From Chamaea fasciata (lineage: Eukaryota; Chordata; Aves; Passeriformes; Sylviidae), in NCBI GenBank assembly GCA_029207755.1, contig JARCOQ010000184.1:62001-126000 (forward strand): 64,000 nt of DNA. The letters are read 5' to 3'. How positions within the stretch are numbered: position 1 is the stretch's first letter; every line of letters begins with the position of its first letter. The position numbers and the translations under genes are program-made. Under the pieces are notes generated by a model. It did no database searches and was not told the origin of the DNA. It saw nothing but the letters and a program-made list of their open reading frames with translations. Shown one piece after another: positions 26,547 through 37,983 of this stretch.

Positions 26547-27834
26547 TTGGGCCCAACTCCCTCTGCCGGTCACCCGGCCTCGGCCACCTACTATCCCGAA
26601 CGGAACAGGATTTCTTACAGATGCAAGCTGCCAAATGCTCGAAAGCTGCATTCCCGTGGAGGGCCAAAAGCCTCCTACAAACTGACATAATGTATCTGGC
26701 TAGGTGACTTTACTTACCCCTGGAAGCAGGCAATCCTTTGTGCCCAACACCCTCTGCCGGGCACCCGGCCTCGGCCACCTACAATCCCGAACGGAACAGG
26801 ATTTCTTCCAGATGCAAGCTGCCACAACCTGGAAGACTAGCTTCCGTTTGAGGGCCAAAGGCCTCCTACAAACTGACACCAGGCACCTGGGCAGCTGACT
26901 TTACTTACCCCTGGAAACAGGCCATCCTTTGTGCCCAACTGCCTCTGCCGGGCACCAGGCCTCGGCCACCTACAATCCCGAACGGAACAGCATTTCTTCC
27001 AGATGCAAGCTGCCACAAACTGGAAGACTAGCTTCCGTAGGAGGGCCAAAGGCCTCCTACAAACTGACACCAGGCACCTGGGCAGCTGACTTTACTTACC
27101 CCTGGAAACAGGCCATCCTTTGTGCCCAACTCCCTCTGCCGGGCACCCAGCTTCGGCCACCTACAATCTAGAACGGAACAGGATTGCTTCCTGATGCCAG
27201 CTGCCAAAATCTGGAAGCCTGGCTTCCCTTTGGAGGGCCAAAAGCTTCATAGAAACTGACATCAGGCACCTGAGAAGGTGACTTTACTTCTCGTTAGAAA
27301 AAGGCCATCCTTTGTGCTGAACGCCCTGTGCCGGGCACTCGGCCTCGGCCACCTACAATCCCGAACAGAACAGGATTACTTCCAGATGCAAGCTGCCACA
27401 AGCTGGAAGCTTGGCTTCCCTTGGAGGGCCAAAGGCCTCCTACAATTGGACATCAGGCACCTCGGCAGCTGACTTTACTTACCTTTGGAAACAGGCCATC
27501 CTTTGGGCCCAACTCCCTCTGCCGGGCACCTGGTTCTGGCCACCTACAATCCCGAACGGAACAGGATTTCTTCCAGATGCAAGCTGCCACAAGCTGGAAG
27601 GCTGGCTTCTCTTGGAAGACCAAAGGCCTCCTCCAAACTGACATCAGGCACCTGGGTATGTTACTTTACTTACCCTTGGAAGCAGGCAATCCTTTGTGCC
27701 CAACTCCCTCTGCCGGGCACCCGGCCTCGGCCACTTACAATCCTAAAATGAAAACGATTTCTTACAGATGCAAGCTGCCACAAACTGGAAGGCTGGCGTC
27801 CCTTGGAGGGTCAAAGGCCTCCTACAAACTGACA
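26547..27834 (+). repeat. Domain III rearranged units
   Basis: Pieces of the 12-monomer unit follow in a scrambled, shortened order. Position 26704 matches 24598, 27278 matches 25557 (offset 1721), and 27654 matches 24401 (offset 3253). Three hybrid monomers mark the joins, with switches within 26609-26616, 27549-27582 and 27765-27780. Confidence 0.82.
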
Positions 27835-28790
27835 TCAGGCACCTGGGCAGCTGACTTTACTTACCCTTGGAAACAGGCCATCCTTTGTGCCCAACTCCCT
27901 CTGCTGGGCCACCGGCCTCGGCAACCTACAACCCAAAAATGAAGAGGATTTCTTCCAGATACAAGCTGCCACAAGCTGGAAGCTTGGCTTCCCTGGGAGG
28001 GCAAAAGGCCTCCCACAAACTGACATCACGCACCTGGGCAGGTGACTTTACTTACCCCCGGAAACAGGCTATCGTTTTTGCCGAACTCCCTCTGCCGGGC
28101 ACCTGGCCTCGGCCACCTACAATCTCGAACGAATCAAGATTACATCCAGATGCAAGCAGCCACAAAGTGGAAGCCTGGCTTCCCTTGGAGGGCCAAAGGC
28201 CTCCTACAAACTGACATCAGGCACCTGGGCAGCTGACATTACTTTCCTCTGGAAACAGGCCATCCTTTGTGCCCAACTTCCTCTGCCGGGCACCCGGCTT
28301 CGGCCACGTATAATCCCTAACAGAACAGCATTTCTTCCAGATGCAAGCAGTCTGGATCAGGAAGACTAGCTTCCTCTTAAAGGGCCAAAGGCATCTTACA
28401 AACTGACATCACGCACCTGGGCAGCTGACTTTACTAACCCTTGGAAACAGGCCATCCTTTGTGCCCAACTCCCTCTGCCGGGCGCCCGGGCTCGGCCACC
28501 AACAATCCCGAACGAATAAGGATTTCTTCCAGATGCAAGCTGCAACAAGCTGGGTACCTGGCTTCCCTTGGAGGGCCAAAAGCCTCCTACATACTGACAT
28601 CAGGCACCTGGGCAGCTGACTTTACTTACTTAGGGAATCAGACCATCCTTTGTGCCCAACTCCCTCTGCCGGGCACTCTGCCTCGGCCACCTACAATCCC
28701 GAACGGATCAGGATTTCTTCCAGATGCAAGCTGCCACAAGCTGGAAGCCTGGCTTCCCTTGGAGGGCCAAAGGCCTCCTACAAACTGACA
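27835..28790 (+). repeat. Five-monomer higher-order unit, copy 1 (956 bp)
   Basis: The unit recurs at offset 956 = 5 x 191 + 1: 27885 matches 28841, 28042 matches 28998 and 28441 matches 29397. It contains the TTACATCCAGATGCAAGCAG variant and one CTTAGGGAATCAGACC marker (28629), so it derives from domain III. Confidence 0.85.
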
Positions 28791-29470
28791 TCAGGCACCT
28801 GGGCAGCTGACTTTACTCACCCCTAGAAACAGGCCATCCTTTGTGCCCAACTCCCTCTGCTGGGCCACCGGCCTCGGCCACTTACAACCCCGAAAGGAAC
28901 AGGATTTCTTCCAGATACAAGCTGCCACAAGCTGGAAGCTTGGCTTCCCTGGGAGGGCAAAAGGCCTTCCACAAACTGACATCACGCACCTGGGCAGGTG
29001 ACTTTACTTACCCCCGGAAACAGGCTATCGTTTTTGCCGAACTCCCTCTCCCGGGCACCTGGCCTCGGCCACCTACAATCTCGAACGAATCAAGATTACA
29101 TCCAGATGCAAGCAGCCACAAACTGGAATCCTGGCTTCCCTTGGACGGCCAAAGGCCTCCTACAAACTGACATCAGGCACCTGGGCAGCTGACATTACTT
29201 TCATCTGGAAACAGGCCATCCTTTGTGCCCAACTTCCTCTGCCGGGCACCCGGCTTCGGCCACGTATAATCCCTAACAGAACAGCATTTCTTCCAGACGC
29301 AAGCAGTCTGGATCAGGAAGACTAGCTTCCTCTTAAAGCGCCAAAGGCGTCTTACCAACTGACATCACGCACCTGCGCAGCTGACTTTACTAACCCTTGG
29401 AAACAGGCCATCCTTTGTGCCCAACTCCCTCTGCCGGGCGCCCGGGCTCGGCCACCAACAATCCCGAACG
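28791..29470 (+). repeat. Five-monomer higher-order unit, copy 2 (partial)
   Basis: This copy follows copy 1 closely until about 29470. There the monomer switches to a TTTCATCCAGATTCAAGCTC variant and the match is lost. Confidence 0.8.
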
Positions 29471-31168
29471 AATCAGGATTTCATCCAGATTCAAGCTCCC
29501 ACGAACTGGAAGCCTGGCTTCCCTTGGAGGGCCAAAGCCCTCCTACAGTCTGACACCAGGCACCTGGGCAGCTGACTTTACTTTCATCTGGAACAGGCCG
29601 TCATTTGTGCCCAACTCCCTCTGCTGGGCACCCGGCTTCGGCCACCTACAATCCCAAACGGAACAGGATTTCTTCCAGATGCAAGCTGCCACAAGCTGGA
29701 AGCCTGGCTTCCCTTGGAGGGCCAAAGGCCTCCTACAAACTGACATCAGGCACCTGGGCAGCTGAATTTACTTAAACCCCTGGAAACAGGCCATCCTTTG
29801 TGCCCAACTCCTTCTGCCGGGCACCCGGCCTCGGCCACCTACAATCCCGAACGGAACAGGATTTCTTCCAGATGCAAGCTGCCACAAGCAGGAAGACTGG
29901 CTTCCCTGGGAGGGCCAAAGGCCTCCTATAAACTGACATCAGGCATCTGGGTAGGTGACTTTACTTACCCCTGGAAACAGGCCATCCTTTGTGCCCAACT
30001 CCTTGTGCCGGCATCGTGGTTCTGCCACCTACAATCCTGAACGAATCAGGATTTTTTCCAGATGCAAGCTGCCACAAGGTGGAAGCCTGGCTTCCCATGG
30101 AGGGTCAAAGGCCGGCTACAAACTGACATCAGGCACCTGCGCAGCTGACTATACTTACCTCTGGAAACAGGCCATCCTTTGTGCCCAACTCCCTGTGCCG
30201 GGCACTCGGCCTCAGCCCCCTACAATCCCGAACGAATCAGGATTTCTTGCAGATGCAAGCAGCCAAAAGCTGGAAGACTGGCTTCCCTGGGAGGGCCAAA
30301 GGCCTCCTACAAACTGACATCACGCACCTGGGTAGTTGACTTTACTTACCCCTGGAAACAGGCCATCCTTTGTGCCCAACTCCCTCTGCCGGGCACTTGG
30401 CTTCGGCCATCTATATTCCTGAACGAATCAGGATTTCTTCCAGAGGCAAGCCGCCACAAACTGTCTCTCCTGGCTTCCCTTGGAGGGACAAAGGCCTCTT
30501 GCAAACTGACATCAGGCACCTGGGCAGCTGACTTCATTTTCTTTTTCTAAGGGCCATCCTTTGTGCCCAACTCCCTGTGCCTGGCACCTGGCCTCTGCCA
30601 CCTACAATCCTGAACAGAACAGGATTTCTTCCAGATGCAAGCTGCCTCGAACAGGAAGACTAGCTTCCCTTGGAGGGCCAAAGGCCTCCTACAAACTGAC
30701 ATCACGCACCTGGACAGCTGACTTTACTTACCCCTGGAAACAGGCCATCCTTTTTGCCCAACTCTTTGTGCCGGCATCGTGGTTCTGCCACCTACAATCC
30801 TGAACGGAACAGGATTTCTTCCAGATGCAAGCTTCCTAGAACAGGAAGACTACGTTCCCTTGGAGGGCCAAAGGCCTGCTACAAACTGACATCAGGCACC
30901 TGGGCAGCTGACTTTACTTACCCTTGGAAACAGGCCATCCTTTGTGCCCAACTCCCTTTGCCGGGCACTCGGCCTCGGCCACCTACAACCCCGAATGAAT
31001 CAGGATTCCTTTCAGATGCAAGCTGCCACAAGCTGGAAGCCTGGCTTCCCTTTGAGGGCCAAAGACCTCCTACAAACTGACATAAGGCACCTAGGCAGGT
31101 GAGTTCAGTTTCCCTTTTCTAAGGGCCATTCCTTTGTGCCCAACTCCCTCTGCCTGGCATCGTGCTTC
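29471..31168 (+). repeat. Irregular edge of the satellite array
   Basis: The last nine or so monomers carry many private changes and no clear higher-order period. Examples are the GCCGGCATCGTGGTTCTGCC variant (about 30008 and 30768) and a TTTTCTAAGGGCC block replacing the usual CCTGGAAACAGGCC (about 30540 and 31117). Greater divergence at the edge of a satellite array is expected from the general behaviour of tandem arrays. The last recognisable satellite bases are GGCATCGTGCTTC, ending at about 31168. Confidence 0.85.
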
Positions 31169-34100
31169 TTTTTTTAATTCAGGGTTAGATAAACCAGAAA
31201 AAGAAATGAGAAAAGCAAAACACAAGTTGTCAGAGTAGCTGTCCATCAAATTAGAATCAATTGAGTGATTATAAATTATGAAACAATATGTCTGTAATTG
31301 CTCATAGGGGTCTTTTACTCTTGACTGTGGCTCAATCAAGATCAGCCGAACACTTACTAATGCTCTGCTTCTTCAGCTCTAACTCTGCACCCACCTGTAC
31401 TCATTTATCCTTAAACTAGATACACTGCCAAGGAAAAGTGTGACTGATCACAAGTTTAAGTCATTAGTACCAGCTGTATAAATAGCTTGTGTATATGCTT
31501 TTAATGATCAGAAGAAAATATCACTCAGTTTCAAAGATATAGCACATAATGATCGGCATTTCTGGATTCTGTCTACAAACAAATTATTTGTTTGGTGCTC
31601 TAAGCAATTACTTCTTGTTCCTGGAAATGCTATTCTACATGGGGGAATTCTTCGTCCTAATATTTTCACCCCTTTGATGGGAGGCTTCTATTCATAGGTT
31701 TTTGGCGGTTTTTTTGTAAACGTACATGGAGTTTGCTTGTTTGGATAGGTTTTGTTATTTTTGTGTACTTAAGAGCAATTTTAAAACATTCCCATCCAAA
31801 GAAGTGTCATACAACAAAATAGGATTTGAAAGGTTACAAGATCCTCTGTTCTATTACTTTCTGAAACTATTCCAGTAGTTCTTTCACTTGAATACTTCCT
31901 TAGTACTGATAGTGTTCTTGTGGCTATTAAAACAAAGCACCCAGGATACAATGTCTTCCCATCATTCTTGATGTTCAGTCATGCTCTAAACACTCCTGCC
32001 CATTCACAAGGCTCTCACGAGCCACAGGGACATTTCCCACTGCTCCTTACTTACCCCTGATGCCTTCATGTCTTCTAAACGCTCCCAACATTTAATGGTT
32101 TTTACAGCACTTCTGTCAACATCCAAGTTCCATATTTGTATTTAAAGTCATTTTCAGCTTCCTTAATATGGAGTTTTCCAACTGACACGTCTGTAAGTGC
32201 GCACTCTCCTGTTTAACTACTGGTCACCACAAATATTTAAAGGAATTCAGGCACGCTTTCTTCAGCAATCCCTTGAAAAGAAGAAACCTGGATTATCAGA
32301 CAAAGGCTACAAAATGGCACTGATGATCTGGCTCAGCACTGTGCCCTGAAGGCTGTTGCAGGCAGAGTAGTTCAGCCGCAAGATCATCGCCCCTTTCTAC
32401 ATTATCTGGAAATATTTCTTTAGCTCAACAGGGAGACAAGCTACACCAAAAATCCACACCTTATTGCCTATTTTCATTGTTTGTCTAACAGTTCTTTTGG
32501 TGGCTCTTCCCCAGCGTAACACCTAAATTCCACAAATACGGGAATTCTATTTCAAACTGCACCCACTTCTCATACCACATTGCTCCATATTCAGTAAAGC
32601 AAATGAAGTTCTGATGTATTTGAAACAAGACCACTGCCTGCAGGAGCTGTACTAGGGTACTACTGGTGCCTAAGAGAATCCAAAACTCCCTCAGAATAAT
32701 GTCACTGCCCAAAAATACCTAGATTCCACTCAAATCTTCCCTAACACGTTACCAAGTCCTACAAGATCAGATGCTACTTAGATGTGAACGTTCCAGGGTG
32801 TTGCTCATTGCTCAAATTGTGACTGAACTTCAATCACAATTGAATGGGAGTGTTTTCAAGCCTCAATTTCCTCACTCGTATTTCCATAGAGAAATTTAAT
32901 TTCTGCTGGAATCTACAACATTTTTTCCAAAGGCAGATAGAATACTGGTTCCAACCAACTTGGAGCTGCAGTAAAGAAAAACACTGGAAATACTTTAAGC
33001 AACTGCAGATGGCCATCAGGACTTGTGTACAAATACTCCTGGATCATTCAAGGAAGTATATTAATTCAAGACCACTGGAAAAAGGTACCAGTTAAAATGT
33101 CTGCCATCTCTCCTTGCAGTCACCAGGTGTATGTTTGGTGGCTGCGTGCTTCACTTCAGCACAAGGAAGACTTGGCATTTTTAATTTACAAGCTGCAGGT
33201 AAACTTTGAAGATGTTACTGGTTGTTGGCAGTATTGGCTGTTCAATTTGCTCTCTTCATACCCGCTTCTTTCTTCTCCACCTTGCCCCACACAGGAAAAA
33301 AAAAAACCTACGTAAGTGCTCTTCAGAGAGGAGAGACTAAATCACAAACACTTCAGGGCAGGAAGCTTCAACAGTTGAAGCTCTTATTTGCAAGTTCTGT
33401 AAATGCTATTTCATACAACTCGATATATTCGCCACCCCACCTTTTCCACAGGCAAACACTGTATCCATCCCTCCACCCCTGAAGCCCACCAGGGGCACTC
33501 CGGTATCTCTGCCACCATCTTGAGGAGCAACAGACTCTGAAACATTATTTTTAAGGAAATTGACAATTATACACACAGCATACGCTGTTTGCCTCTGCAA
33601 GTCACAGCCAACATTTCTATTCTTTCCTCCAACAATAAATTTAAAGTGTGTACTACATTTATATAAGAAGAATATATAACCCAAGAGCGCCGGCTGCAGC
33701 CCCACAAAGCCACCAAAAGTTTATTTTGTCTCGCAAAAGAAGGCAAGCACCTTTCAGAGGCATCACCATTTCCTTCTCTCCTGGATACAGATCCCTTCAG
33801 TCAGATTTGGCACACTCGCTTGCATTAAGAGGACAAGATGGAGCAATTCTGTCAGTGCAGCAGATTAAAAAAACCTGCCACCAAGAGGCTTTATTCCAAA
33901 GGCAATTCTCCTCTGATTCACAAAAGGTCTGCCTACCATACAGCCAAGCAGAGGCTCCCAGATGGTGCTGGCAAAGCAATCTCCACTTTCTCCCAACAGC
34001 ACAGCAGCATGTTGATGTCTAGAAAAAATATTTCCAGTCCTGATCCCTTTGCTGTCAGTTCTGTAACATGCACTGCCCTGATTAAATAAATAAAAGCCTA

Positions 34101-34796
34101 TCAACCACCAGCAGTTTCAAGACTTACATGAAGCTCTCCTACTCTTAGGGAAAAACCCCATGAAGTCAGCATTTAAAACCAAGAGAAAGTGCTTGGAATT
34201 ATATCTCTTTCTTAATGACAGTCTCACTATTCCCTAAAGTTTGGGGAAGTTCTTTAAAGCCGCAACATTTTTGGCCAGGTGATCAATAGTTTGCTTCAGT
34301 ACGAGACAGGACTAACACTGGACAGGTACCTCTAAAGTCACCAGAAACCAGCAGATTGCAGTTGGCTTCTCTCACAGACACACCTCTAAGCGATCTTGGC
34401 TCCCAGTTCCAGTCTCCTCCACCCTGGCATCCACACATGAACAAATGGACTAAGCAGCATTGCTCAAATCCTGCTGCACTTGCTTAACCTCCATAAGATT
34501 TCCCAGGAGAACTTTACTTTGTGGCACTTCTGCTCTCCTTCAATCCTGCAGCTCTTCTGCAAGTTTCTGCTCAAGACTTAGCACAGACTACTCAAGAAAT
34601 CAGAACACAGGAACTCAGAAATATTTCAACAATTAAGCTTTCTTCTGGAGTAGAACCAACCATGTAAATCATACAACTAGAATATTTCCCTGATTTTTAT
34701 TTTAAGCTTTAAAAAAAATCCACACTAATTAAAGGACCTTAATACATTGATAAAGTATTTACCAGGCCAATGAATAAAAAGGTTGAAGTTTCTCTC
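31169..34796. other. AT-rich noncoding flank next to the satellite
   Basis: No gene is recognised. The sequence changes abruptly from satellite to AT-rich DNA, starting with a short T run and ATTCAGGGTTAG. Open frames here are at most about 124 codons, overlap one another on both strands and show no familiar domain. A slightly richer patch at about 33660-33710 (GAGCGCCGGCTGCAGCCCC) has no further support as a promoter. Confidence 0.6.
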
Positions 34797-34843
34797 AAAG
34801 AAAAAAAACAAAACCAAACAACCAAAAAAACACAACCAAACAA
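34797..34843. repeat. A/C-rich low-complexity tract
   Basis: This is a run of A with scattered CC, built from CAAAACCAAACAACC-like words. Tracts of this type are common in bird noncoding DNA. It creates a meaningless Lys/Gln/Thr-rich frame. Confidence 0.8.
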
Positions 34844-35610
34844 GTCTAGGTGGGAGATAACAGGCACAGCACCCTGTGTCACATTTTTCTGTCTTGAAGA
34901 AAAAATAATGGGGATGTTTGGACAAGTATTTATCAGAACAAAGCCTACAGTGGCCCCTGAGGATAAAGTCAAATTTTTTCAATGCCAGCTAGTCAGTAGC
35001 TCATCGTGACTGTTAAAAAACTGAACTCAAGGACACTGGCAAAAGCAAGATTTGAGAACTGTAGATATACTATCAAATTTCTACCATGTGAAACCTATTT
35101 TGATGGCCACAACAAGCAAGACACATTCCCTAATGCACACATTTGTCATACTCAGGTTTGTTACACCGAGTGATTTAAAGTGACCCTGCAGAAAAACTGG
35201 TTTGCAAAGACAGCAGACAAGAAAAACTTAGAGGCCACAAAGAGTAGAAGAGGAAAAACTGAACCACCACTTGCTAATGATAGTTCAGTTCATGCACTTG
35301 TGTATGCAGACCCAGCCAAGCCAACAGAAGGTGAATGAAAAATCTGAAAGCACAATTGAGCAAACCTTCAAAAAATATCTATCACTTAAGAGGCCAATTT
35401 CATATGCACATGATGCTGAAAATTTAGAAGAATCAAAATAATTGAATACTGAAGCAGGAGAATAAGAGTCCATACCATTGACACACGATCATTTTTTCCT
35501 CTTAAAACAATGGGAGAAATGTCTTGTATTAAAACAATTGCTTTCTTTAGGACTTCTAAATTGCACTAAATATTAACCTTCCTAAAACTGCACAATGGCA
35601 AACCCAAATT

Positions 35611-35623
35611 AAAAAAAAAAAAA
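35611..35623. repeat. A13 homopolymer
   Basis: Thirteen consecutive A follow CAAATT. I see no retroposon body upstream. Confidence 0.9.
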
Positions 35624-37966
35624 CTTGGGACAAGAAGAAACAGTGATATATATGAACACAGTTCAACAGATCTCCATAGACACTCTTACATTTCAGAATT
35701 GAGTTCATATTGACTATCATACACATTAATTTGAAATCCCAGCTTTAGTCTTTCATACAAGTTCTACTTCTCAGTATTTTTTAATGAGGAACTAAGATCT
35801 TAATAAAGCCATTCATTTCATTGTATCCGAAAGTCCTTTGCCTGCTGTACATTTTCTCTGCAGCTGTAGGCATGCATGAGTATGCCTAGCATGTGCATCT
35901 GCGTATTTCTATTTACACTAGGAGTGCTTAAATATTCATCTGCAGTTATGTATTTATGTACACAGCTAAAACCACACAGCTATGTTAGATCTGATGTATT
36001 TTAATGGGGGTCAAATCTTCAATCCATGCTGGGATTTTCTGCTATTTAAGAGAAACAGGCTGTGGAGCATTTGATCTTTTTCTCCAAGAGCAAGATAAAA
36101 TGTCCCAGATGTGCCCAATTCTCAAATGCATTGTTTGTATCTCTTGTAAGAACAAGTCTCCAGGCACCTGAGCAAAGATAACCCACGTTACATGGATACC
36201 TCACAGACTGGCAGCAAAGTGCTGTCATCTTACCAACCAATATTAAAAGCAGGCTACTGCATGAGGCTGCCAGAGAGGCTTAGGCAGTGCTGTTACAGCT
36301 CACATTTCGCACTTGGTTTGCTACAAGAAGCAACAAAAAATAGTATTTTTAGCTCACCAATAACAATAGGAAAAGAGCAAGTGCTTTCCATAAAGAAGGA
36401 TTCTCACCTGACACCAGGAGCCCCCTGAAATCTTGGATACAATCAAGCTCTATGAAATACACTGCTGATATACCTTGCAGATAAGACAGAATTTTACACC
36501 AATCTCAGTTTCCCATCTTAATATATTCTCTTTGCTGTGACAGGTAATTATGCAGAGCAGGACAGCCCTCTGAATCGCTGTCTTGTAAAACAAACATCGC
36601 TTTAATTAACATAACCAGTACAACAAAACATTTTCTAAATTTGCACTCAAGAGAAAAGATTCCCTTCACTAAGACAGCAGCTTGAGGGCATTGAGAGGAT
36701 TTTTTGGACTTGGGGGACAGGGACAGAGCAACATTACTTGTTTGTTTTCAGTTTTGTGCAGCTCCTCATCTGATTCACCGGCTATTGAGAACTGACAGAA
36801 ATGCCACCTATCTTATCTAAACAGTTCTTATCTGACCTTTTTTGGCTTCTCTTGAGACAGACAGCAGGACTCTGGTACTGCTAAAGGAAAAAGTACTGCC
36901 TGGTATCTCTAAAAACACAGATTTTCAGAAAGAAAAGAACAGTCGAATGCATCAAACAAGAACACTTTATTCCTTCAATAATGCTTACGTATTTTCACTA
37001 TTTCAAAGTCTCCAAATAAAGCTTAGAAATTAAACACGTTAATGCTACATTCAAATATTTCTCTCTTCTAACCTAAGCCAGGAAAAAAAAGAAAACCAAA
37101 TCAGGAAAAGAAATCCTTATTTTTACTACAAAAAGTCTCAGTTTTCCACATGAGAAGCCACATTCTCAACAAATCGATGCCAGAAGAGTCAACATTATTG
37201 AAGAGGGTTAAAGTGAGCTGTCAAATTACCTTCCATCCTCTGAGGATGTGCACTACACTACCAGCATGTTTCCAGCTCTCACATTCAGAGTAGGAGAGCC
37301 AGGACTAAAACATCTGCTGGGCCTAACAAGGTCCATGTCACATCTCTGTGATAACACATTGCTCATGTCTATCACGTAACACAGGCAGAACATATTCTCC
37401 TGGTTTTAGCCCCTTAGATTCCTCGGTCTAAGCAAGAAATTGGCAGCCTGCCAGGCTTCCTATGGACCATTCTGGGGTGGGACCACCAGGTAAATCTCCC
37501 CGAGTCAGGTCATGATATCCTAAAGAGAGACACTGCCCTACTTCCCCATGGATAAATGGGATGATGAGCAGTGCAGCAGGAGCAGGAAGCTCTGCTAAGT
37601 TTCCACCACTGCCATGCATTTTCTCTTCACTAAACATCGATTTACTTGCAGGAAGAAAGGCTCCCCTAATAGAACCTGTTCTTTTTATTGCAACCAAGAG
37701 GGAAATGGCGAAAAAATAGCTTGAAACTATACCAGTTTCAAGCTATTATTAACTAGCAGGCATACACTGACAGTAGGAGAGATGCGGTGGCAAGAGGACT
37801 TTCAATAGCCAAAGAGCCCTTTCATCATCTGACCAGCTTCATCTATTGTATTCAAATAAATGTTAAAATACAGAGAAATCACACATATCTAGAGCCTTTA
37901 CAAGGAGTATCCAGTTGCAGATTTCTTTCTGCACATGACTAAATTTAATGCATCCTTGCCGTATAC

Positions 37967-37983
37967 AAAAAAAAAAAAAAAAA
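37967..37983. repeat. A17 homopolymer
   Basis: Seventeen consecutive A follow GTATAC. It could be the tail of an old retroposed sequence, but no source or target-site duplication is evident. Confidence 0.9.

Larger units (their letters stand above)
1..31168 (+). repeat. 191-bp tandem satellite array, about 163 monomers
   Basis: The same unit recurs head to tail every 191 bases from the first base until it breaks off at about 31168. Recurrent blocks in each copy, in order, are CAGATGCAAGCTGCCACAAG, a GGAGGGCCAAAGGCCTCC dyad, ACTGACATCAGGCACCTGGG, CAGCTGACTTTACTTACC, CAGGCCATCCTTTGTGCCC, CTGCCGGGCACCCGGCCTCG and CACCTACAATCCCGAACGG. A near-consensus copy lies at 14450-14640. All copies share one orientation and I see no foreign insertion. 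Base composition is clearly more GC-rich than the right flank. A monomer near nucleosome-plus-linker length fits a centromeric or pericentromeric satellite. The zebra finch 191-bp satellite is a possible match by length only, from memory. The array is truncated by the left window edge, so its full size is unknown. Confidence 0.97.

Noticed and set aside
1..31168. Hundreds of 60-200-codon open frames in the satellite as a gene or protein family
   Set aside because: They recur on both strands and in all frames with the 191-bp period, start and stop at the same monomer positions, and lack domains. They are by-products of a stop-poor repeat.
1..31168. CRISPR-like array
   Set aside because: The whole 191-bp unit is repeated with no short repeat and unique spacer structure, and the setting is a vertebrate genome.
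33648..34022. 124-codon plus-strand frame as an exon
   Set aside because: It overlaps frames on the other strand and shows no domain or clear splice context.
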